Positions 5,803-9,089 of a stretch of 9,089 bases of DNA are shown piece after piece. The notes beneath the pieces are model-generated. The model worked only from the letters and a program-made list of their open reading frames with translations. It made no database searches and was not told the DNA's origin. Origin of the DNA: Dyella_B sp035486915 (GTDB lineage Bacteria; Pseudomonadota; Gammaproteobacteria; Xanthomonadales; Rhodanobacteraceae); assembly GCF_035486915.1 (NCBI RefSeq), contig NZ_DATHMR010000208.1, forward strand, positions 1 to 9,089, read 5' to 3'. Each line of letters opens with the position of its first letter. The first letter of the stretch is position 1. A program made the position numbers and the translations under genes.

Positions 5803-7569
5803 ATGCACGACATCGGTTTTGTTCGCGACCTTGCGTTTGTGATGCTGGTAGCCGGCACCACGACGGTGATTTTTCAGCGTCTGCGATTGCCGGTATTGCC
5901 GGGATACATTCTCGCCGGCGTGCTGATCGGCCCGCACACACCCGGCGTACTTGTTGCTGATCCGCGCACGATTGGCGATATCTCCAATCTCGGCGTGGTG
6001 TTGCTGATGTTCACGTTGGGCCTGGAGTTCAGCGTGCGCAAGTTGCGGCAAGTCGGCGGTGCATTGTTGCTTGTCACCGTCGTTGAAGTCGGTTTCATGC
6101 TGTGGATCGGTTACGAGCTTGGGCAACTGTTCGGCTGGAGTAATCGAAGCGCCTTGTTTCTCGGTGCGATCATGGCGCTGTCCTCGACCATGGTGGCTAC
6201 ACGAACGCTGACCGAAAACGGTCTTCGTCAATGGCCGTTTGCGCGCCTGGTGGTTGGCATGCTGGTGGCCGAAGACATGCTGACGATCGTGCTACTCACC
6301 TTGCTCACCGCGGTGGCGATTCGCGGCACGGTGCAAACGGGAACGGCGTTTAGCCTTATCGGGCATCTGGGTTTGTTCGTCGTTGCCGGCATGATCGTTG
6401 GCCTTTTGCTGTTGCCGCGACTGGTCGATTACGTTGCACATTTCGATCGCGATGAAACCTTGCTCGTAAGCGTGCTGGGCATCTGTTTTGGCGCAAGCCT
6501 GCTCGCCGATCGGCTGGGTTTCAGCGTCGCTTTGGGGGCTTTTCTCGCCGGTGCTGTGGTGGCCGAGGCACGCAGCGCACCGCGAGTCGTCCATCTGGTC
6601 GAGCCGTTGCGCGATATGTTTGCCGCACTGTTTTTCGTGGCTATCGGGCTGAAAATCGATCCCGGTCAATTGAGCCATTACGCGCTGCCGGCGATATTCG
6701 TGGCACTGGCCGTCATGATCGGCAAGAGCGTGGTATGCAGCGTCGGTATGTTCTTCATTGGCCACGATGCGCGAACATCGTTGCGCACCGGTCTTTGCAT
6801 GGCGCAGATCGGAGAGTTCTCGTTTGTGATCGCCACGCTTGGGCTTTCGCTCAATGCGGTGGATGACTTCATCTATCCGATTGCCGTGGCGGCTGCGTTG
6901 ATCTGCATGATTGTCTCGCCGTATCTGCTGCGTTCGACGGATGCGATTGCAGGCGTAGGGCGGCGCGTTTTGCCAACATCTTTCCGGCTGTTGATGATCA
7001 GCTACAGCGGCTGGCTGGAAAATCTACGACCTGTTGACGAAAACGCCACCCTCGCTGCAATGTTCCGGCGATTGCTTTGGCATATTGCTGTGAACGTCGC
7101 GTTGGTCGTCACGCTATTCGTGATCGGCGCCTATGTGAATGCTCATCACGCGGATCGATTCACGCAATGGGGACTCGATCGCGATCTTCGTCATTCGGTG
7201 ATCTGGGCATGCGCTTTATTTTTTTCATTGCCGTTGCTCATCGCGATCTATCGAAAAGCCGAAGCGCTTGGCATGCTGCTGGCTGAGCTCGGCATTCGGG
7301 AGCGTTTTGCGGGTTCCTATACCCAGGCGATTCGGCAGGTTCTTGCGAGGCTCATTCCCCTGGCGACGCTTTTGGCGCTGGCGGTGCTGGTTAGCGTGTT
7401 GGGGTCGGCGATTTTACCGCCACGTGGTGTAGCCCTTTTCCTGGTCGCCGTGACAGTGGTGCTCGCAGTGGTGCTCTGGCGCGGGTTGGTGAAAGTTCAT
7501 GCGCGCCTGCAGGCTGCCTTACGCGAAACTCTCGAAAAACCGTCATCCGGCGGTCACGAATCAAACTGA
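5803..7569 (+). CDS. CPA2-family cation:proton antiporter with a C-terminal membrane domain
   Basis: An inner-membrane antiporter of the monovalent cation:proton antiporter-2 family (KefB/KefC/YbaL relatives), probably exchanging K+ or Na+ for H+; the substrate cannot be told from sequence. It has 588 residues from the ATG at 5803, which GAGG (5793-5796) precedes by six bases; the frame is open from a TTG at 5785 but without an equal site. The Na+/H+ exchanger domain (about 5-380) has roughly 12-13 hydrophobic segments. Recognisable motifs are the GLEFS region (73-77), ALSSTMVATRTL (125-136), VAEDML (155-160) with Glu157-Asp158 at the expected ion-binding site, GAFLAGAVVAE (245-255), LFFVAIGLKID (276-286) and AQIGEFSF (334-341). 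After a linker (about 380-420) come about four more hydrophobic segments (425-447, 466-483, 516-537, 541-560) and a charged tail. KefB and YbaL have a NAD-binding TrkA-N (RCK) domain here; no Rossmann GxGxxG is visible. It is the first plus-strand gene after the tRNA operon. Its promoter is unclear. Confidence 0.88.
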   Translation: MHDIGFVRDLAFVMLVAGTTTVIFQRLRLPVLPGYILAGVLIGPHTPGVLVADPRTIGDISNLGVVLLMFTLGLEFSVRKLRQVGGALLLVTVVEVGFMLWIGYELGQLFGWSNRSALFLGAIMALSSTMVATRTLTENGLRQWPFARLVVGMLVAEDMLTIVLLTLLTAVAIRGTVQTGTAFSLIGHLGLFVVAGMIVGLLLLPRLVDYVAHFDRDETLLVSVLGICFGASLLADRLGFSVALGAFLAGAVVAEARSAPRVVHLVEPLRDMFAALFFVAIGLKIDPGQLSHYALPAIFVALAVMIGKSVVCSVGMFFIGHDARTSLRTGLCMAQIGEFSFVIATLGLSLNAVDDFIYPIAVAAALICMIVSPYLLRSTDAIAGVGRRVLPTSFRLLMISYSGWLENLRPVDENATLAAMFRRLLWHIAVNVALVVTLFVIGAYVNAHHADRFTQWGLDRDLRHSVIWACALFFSLPLLIAIYRKAEALGMLLAELGIRERFAGSYTQAIRQVLARLIPLATLLALAVLVSVLGSAILPPRGVALFLVAVTVVLAVVLWRGLVKVHARLQAALRETLEKPSSGGHESN

Positions 7570-7597
7570 ATGAGAAGTTGAGCACAATCGCAGCAGT

Positions 7598-7625
7598 GAA
7601 CCTTTATCGGGGCTGATGGTCTTTA
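7598..7625 (+). promoter_or_regulatory. Weak sigma-E-like promoter candidate for the FKBP gene
   Basis: GAACCT (7598-7603) and TCTTTA (7620-7625) are 16 bases apart. This loosely resembles an extracytoplasmic-stress (RpoE) promoter of the GAACTT / TCTGA type. E. coli fkpA is RpoE-controlled, which makes the idea worth noting, but the -10 match is poor and no better sigma-70 promoter was found in the 168-bp gap. Tentative. Confidence 0.2.
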
Positions 7626-7737
7626 CCTGAACGTCGTTGCCAAGACCGGACATGACACCGCACAATGCGAGGCCAGCCTCCATTCGGGGGAGGTCCGACC
7701 GGCACGCCGGCATATCCAATACACGAGGGATTTCCAA

Positions 7738-8535
7738 ATGAAGCATTTTCTGCGACCCACGCTGACTGCGGCCGCCCTGGCCGTTGCGCTGGGTATCACC
7801 GCTGGCGCGCAGGCCCAGACATCGAGCTCCGCCGCAGCCCCGGTTGCCAACAAAGCTCAAGCCAGCCAGATCCTTGGTTATCAGATGGTGGGCTCCATCC
7901 CTGGCGTCATCCGCCAGAATGTGGACCCGGCCGTTGTGGGCCAGGCTGTCACGGCCGCACTGAGCGGTCAGAAGCCCAACATCTCCGATGCGCAGGCGCA
8001 GGCCGTGTGGAAAGAGTTCATGACGGAAATGCAGGCCAAGGCCAAGGCTGAGTTCGATGCAGAATCGTCCAAGAACCAGGCTGCAGGCAGCGCGTTCCTC
8101 GCTAAGAACAAGTCGGTTTCGGGCGTGAAAGTGACGGCCTCGGGCCTGCAGTATCAGGTCCTCACGCCAGGTTCCGGTGCACGTCCGGGCCCGAACGATA
8201 CGGTGAAGATCAACTACACCGGCACCTTCGTCGACGGTCGCGTGTTCGACAGCTCGCAGCAGAATGGCGGCCCGGTTTCGATTCCGTTGGCGCACGTCAT
8301 TCCGGGCTTCCGCGAAGGTCTGCAGCTGATGCAGGTTGGCGGCCACTACAAGCTGTTCATTCCGCCGAATCTCGCTTATGGCTCTGAGCCGTCGCGCTTC
8401 CCGGAACCGAATGCAACGCTGATTTTCGACATCACGCTGATCAGCACCGGTCCGACACCTGCTGGCGCACAGGACGGTGCGGCCCCAGGTGGTGGTGCTC
8501 CGAGTGGCGGCGATGCAGGCGGTGGCCAGCAGTAA
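7738..8535 (+). CDS. Secreted FKBP-type peptidyl-prolyl cis-trans isomerase (FkpA/Mip-like)
   Basis: A probable periplasmic folding catalyst that isomerises Xaa-Pro bonds (EC 5.2.1.8) and may act as a chaperone for envelope proteins. It has 265 residues. A Sec signal peptide covers 1-26: basic MKHFLRP, a hydrophobic core, and AQA before Gln27. A helical N-terminal FKBP_N dimerisation domain follows (about 38-125). The FKBP_C catalytic domain (about 130-237) has VKINYTGTFVDGRVFDSS (156-173), with Tyr160 and Asp171, then HVIPGFREGLQLMQVGGHYKL (roughly 186-206) and the PNATLIFDITLI strand (224-235). The position usually held by Trp in VIPGW is Phe191, and the loop YGSEPSRFPEPNA differs from the common IPPNA form. 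The tail (238-265) is a low-complexity stretch rich in Gly, Ala and Pro. The start is supported by GAGGG (7725-7729) eight bases upstream. It is transcribed alone and ends in a strong terminator. Confidence 0.93.
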   Translation: MKHFLRPTLTAAALAVALGITAGAQAQTSSSAAAPVANKAQASQILGYQMVGSIPGVIRQNVDPAVVGQAVTAALSGQKPNISDAQAQAVWKEFMTEMQAKAKAEFDAESSKNQAAGSAFLAKNKSVSGVKVTASGLQYQVLTPGSGARPGPNDTVKINYTGTFVDGRVFDSSQQNGGPVSIPLAHVIPGFREGLQLMQVGGHYKLFIPPNLAYGSEPSRFPEPNATLIFDITLISTGPTPAGAQDGAAPGGGAPSGGDAGGGQQ

Positions 8536-8564
8536 TCGCCAGTACATCGCAAGCAGTACACGAG

Positions 8565-8597
8565 CAGGGCGCGAAGCGATTCGCGCCCTGTTTCTTT
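8565..8597 (+). terminator. Terminator of the FKBP isomerase gene
   Basis: A perfect 11-bp stem pairs CAGGGCGCGAA (8565-8575) with TTCGCGCCCTG (8580-8590) around loop GCGA, followed by TTTCTTT (8591-8597). It lies 30 bases after the stop codon and separates this gene from the one starting at 8688. Confidence 0.9.
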
Positions 8598-8687
8598 GTG
8601 CGTTGGGGCGCTTCAGCAGCTGACACTGAGGTTTCTTATAGGCCCTGTTAGAATTGGCGGCTTCGAACAAGGTTGTGATCCCATCCG

Positions 8688-9089
8688 ATGAAAGTCACGA
8701 TTTTTGGAACCGGTTATGTGGGCCTGGTTACTGGTGCCTGCCTTGCCGAGATGGGCAACCATGTCGTCTGCGTCGATATCGATGAGAGCAAAGTCGAGCG
8801 TTTGAAGCGCGGCGAAATTCCGATTTTCGAACCGGGGCTCGAACCCATCGTGCGGCGCAATTACGCCAATGGCCAGCTCGAATTCACCACCGAAGCTTCC
8901 GCGGCGGTTGCGCATGCGCAGATCATTTTCATCGCCGTCGGAACGCCGCCCGATGAGGATGGCAGTGCCGATCTGAAATACGTGCTTGGCGTTGCCAAGT
9001 CGATTGGATGCCATCTGGATCGCTACACCGTCATCGTCAACAAATCCACCGTGCCGGTCGGTACGGCAGATCGTGTGAATAAAGCCGTG
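8688..9089 (+). CDS. ugd: UDP-glucose 6-dehydrogenase, 5' part (cut by window end)
   Basis: A cytoplasmic NAD-dependent enzyme (EC 1.1.1.22) oxidising UDP-glucose to UDP-glucuronate, a precursor for exopolysaccharide, capsule or lipid A modification. Only the first 134 residues are in the window; family members have about 390-450. The N-terminal Rossmann fold shows GTGYVG (7-12) and the acidic strand end VCVDID (27-32). It is followed by IFEPGLE (46-52), VGTPPDEDGSADL (84-96) and STVPVGT (120-126), all typical of UDP-glucose/GDP-mannose dehydrogenases, with the best fit to Ugd. The ATG at 8688 gives the family-typical start MKVTIFGTGYVG. The ribosome binding site is weak: AAGG lies about 15 bases upstream. 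A possible -10 TAGAAT lies at 8649-8654 with only a poor -35. The gene follows the FKBP terminator, so it probably has its own promoter. Confidence 0.93.
   Translation, partial: MKVTIFGTGYVGLVTGACLAEMGNHVVCVDIDESKVERLKRGEIPIFEPGLEPIVRRNYANGQLEFTTEASAAVAHAQIIFIAVGTPPDEDGSADLKYVLGVAKSIGCHLDRYTVIVNKSTVPVGTADRVNKAV

Noticed and set aside
5535..5861. 108-codon minus-strand open frame covering tRNA-Ala and the tRNA promoter
   Set aside because: It overlaps a certain tRNA gene and contains the SSAGRAPAWHAGGRRFDP string typical of tRNA-derived false genes.
5767..6231. 154-codon minus-strand open frame opposite the start of the antiporter
   Set aside because: It is antisense to transmembrane segments of a recognisable antiporter and has no plausible product of its own.
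7561..8670. 369-codon minus-strand open frame antisense to the FKBP gene
   Set aside because: The plus-strand gene has a signal peptide, catalytic motifs, a ribosome binding site and a terminator. The antisense frame is Arg/Ala/His-rich without a domain and crosses the terminator.

Overview
The window looks like chromosomal core DNA from a gammaproteobacterium of the Xanthomonadales (Lysobacterales), most likely the Rhodanobacteraceae (Dyella, Rhodanobacter or Luteibacter type). This is inferred from moderately high GC, the divergent ppsA/ppsR pair with a DUF1249 gene behind ppsR, and the general look of the proteins. No species can be named from the sequence alone.

Layout. Positions 1-319 hold no convincing gene. 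They contain a short tandem duplication, several stem-loops and the terminator of a minus-strand tRNA-Ser(CGA) at 320-409, which has a clear promoter at 442-470. A signal peptidase I gene (lepB type) lies on the minus strand up to 1190. Upstream of it, also on the minus strand, is ppsA (PEP synthase, 1343-3718), which ends in a strong hairpin and starts at TTG. Divergent from ppsA are ppsR (bifunctional kinase/pyrophosphorylase that switches PEP synthase off and on) and a small DUF1249 gene. Next comes a minus-strand tRNA operon transcribed Ala(GGC)-Glu(TTC)-Asp(GTC), with a near-consensus promoter and an intrinsic terminator. The plus strand then carries a CPA2-family cation:proton antiporter (5803-7569), a secreted FKBP-type peptidyl-prolyl isomerase (7738-8535) with its own terminator, and the 5' end of UDP-glucose 6-dehydrogenase (8688 to the window edge).

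How the genes connect. ppsA and ppsR are a functional pair: PpsR is expected to act on Thr416 of this PpsA, two residues before the catalytic His418, and so control entry into gluconeogenesis. Signal peptidase I would cleave exported preproteins such as the FKBP isomerase. The tRNA units are independent housekeeping transcripts. UDP-glucose dehydrogenase would supply UDP-glucuronate for polysaccharide or lipid A modification.

I found no CRISPR, transposase, phage gene, toxin-antitoxin pair or recognisable defence system. The points most worth a second look are the antiporter's unusual C-terminal membrane domain in place of a TrkA/RCK domain, stem-loops that start inside the encoded CCA of three of the four tRNAs, and the hairpin-rich tract downstream of tRNA-Ser.
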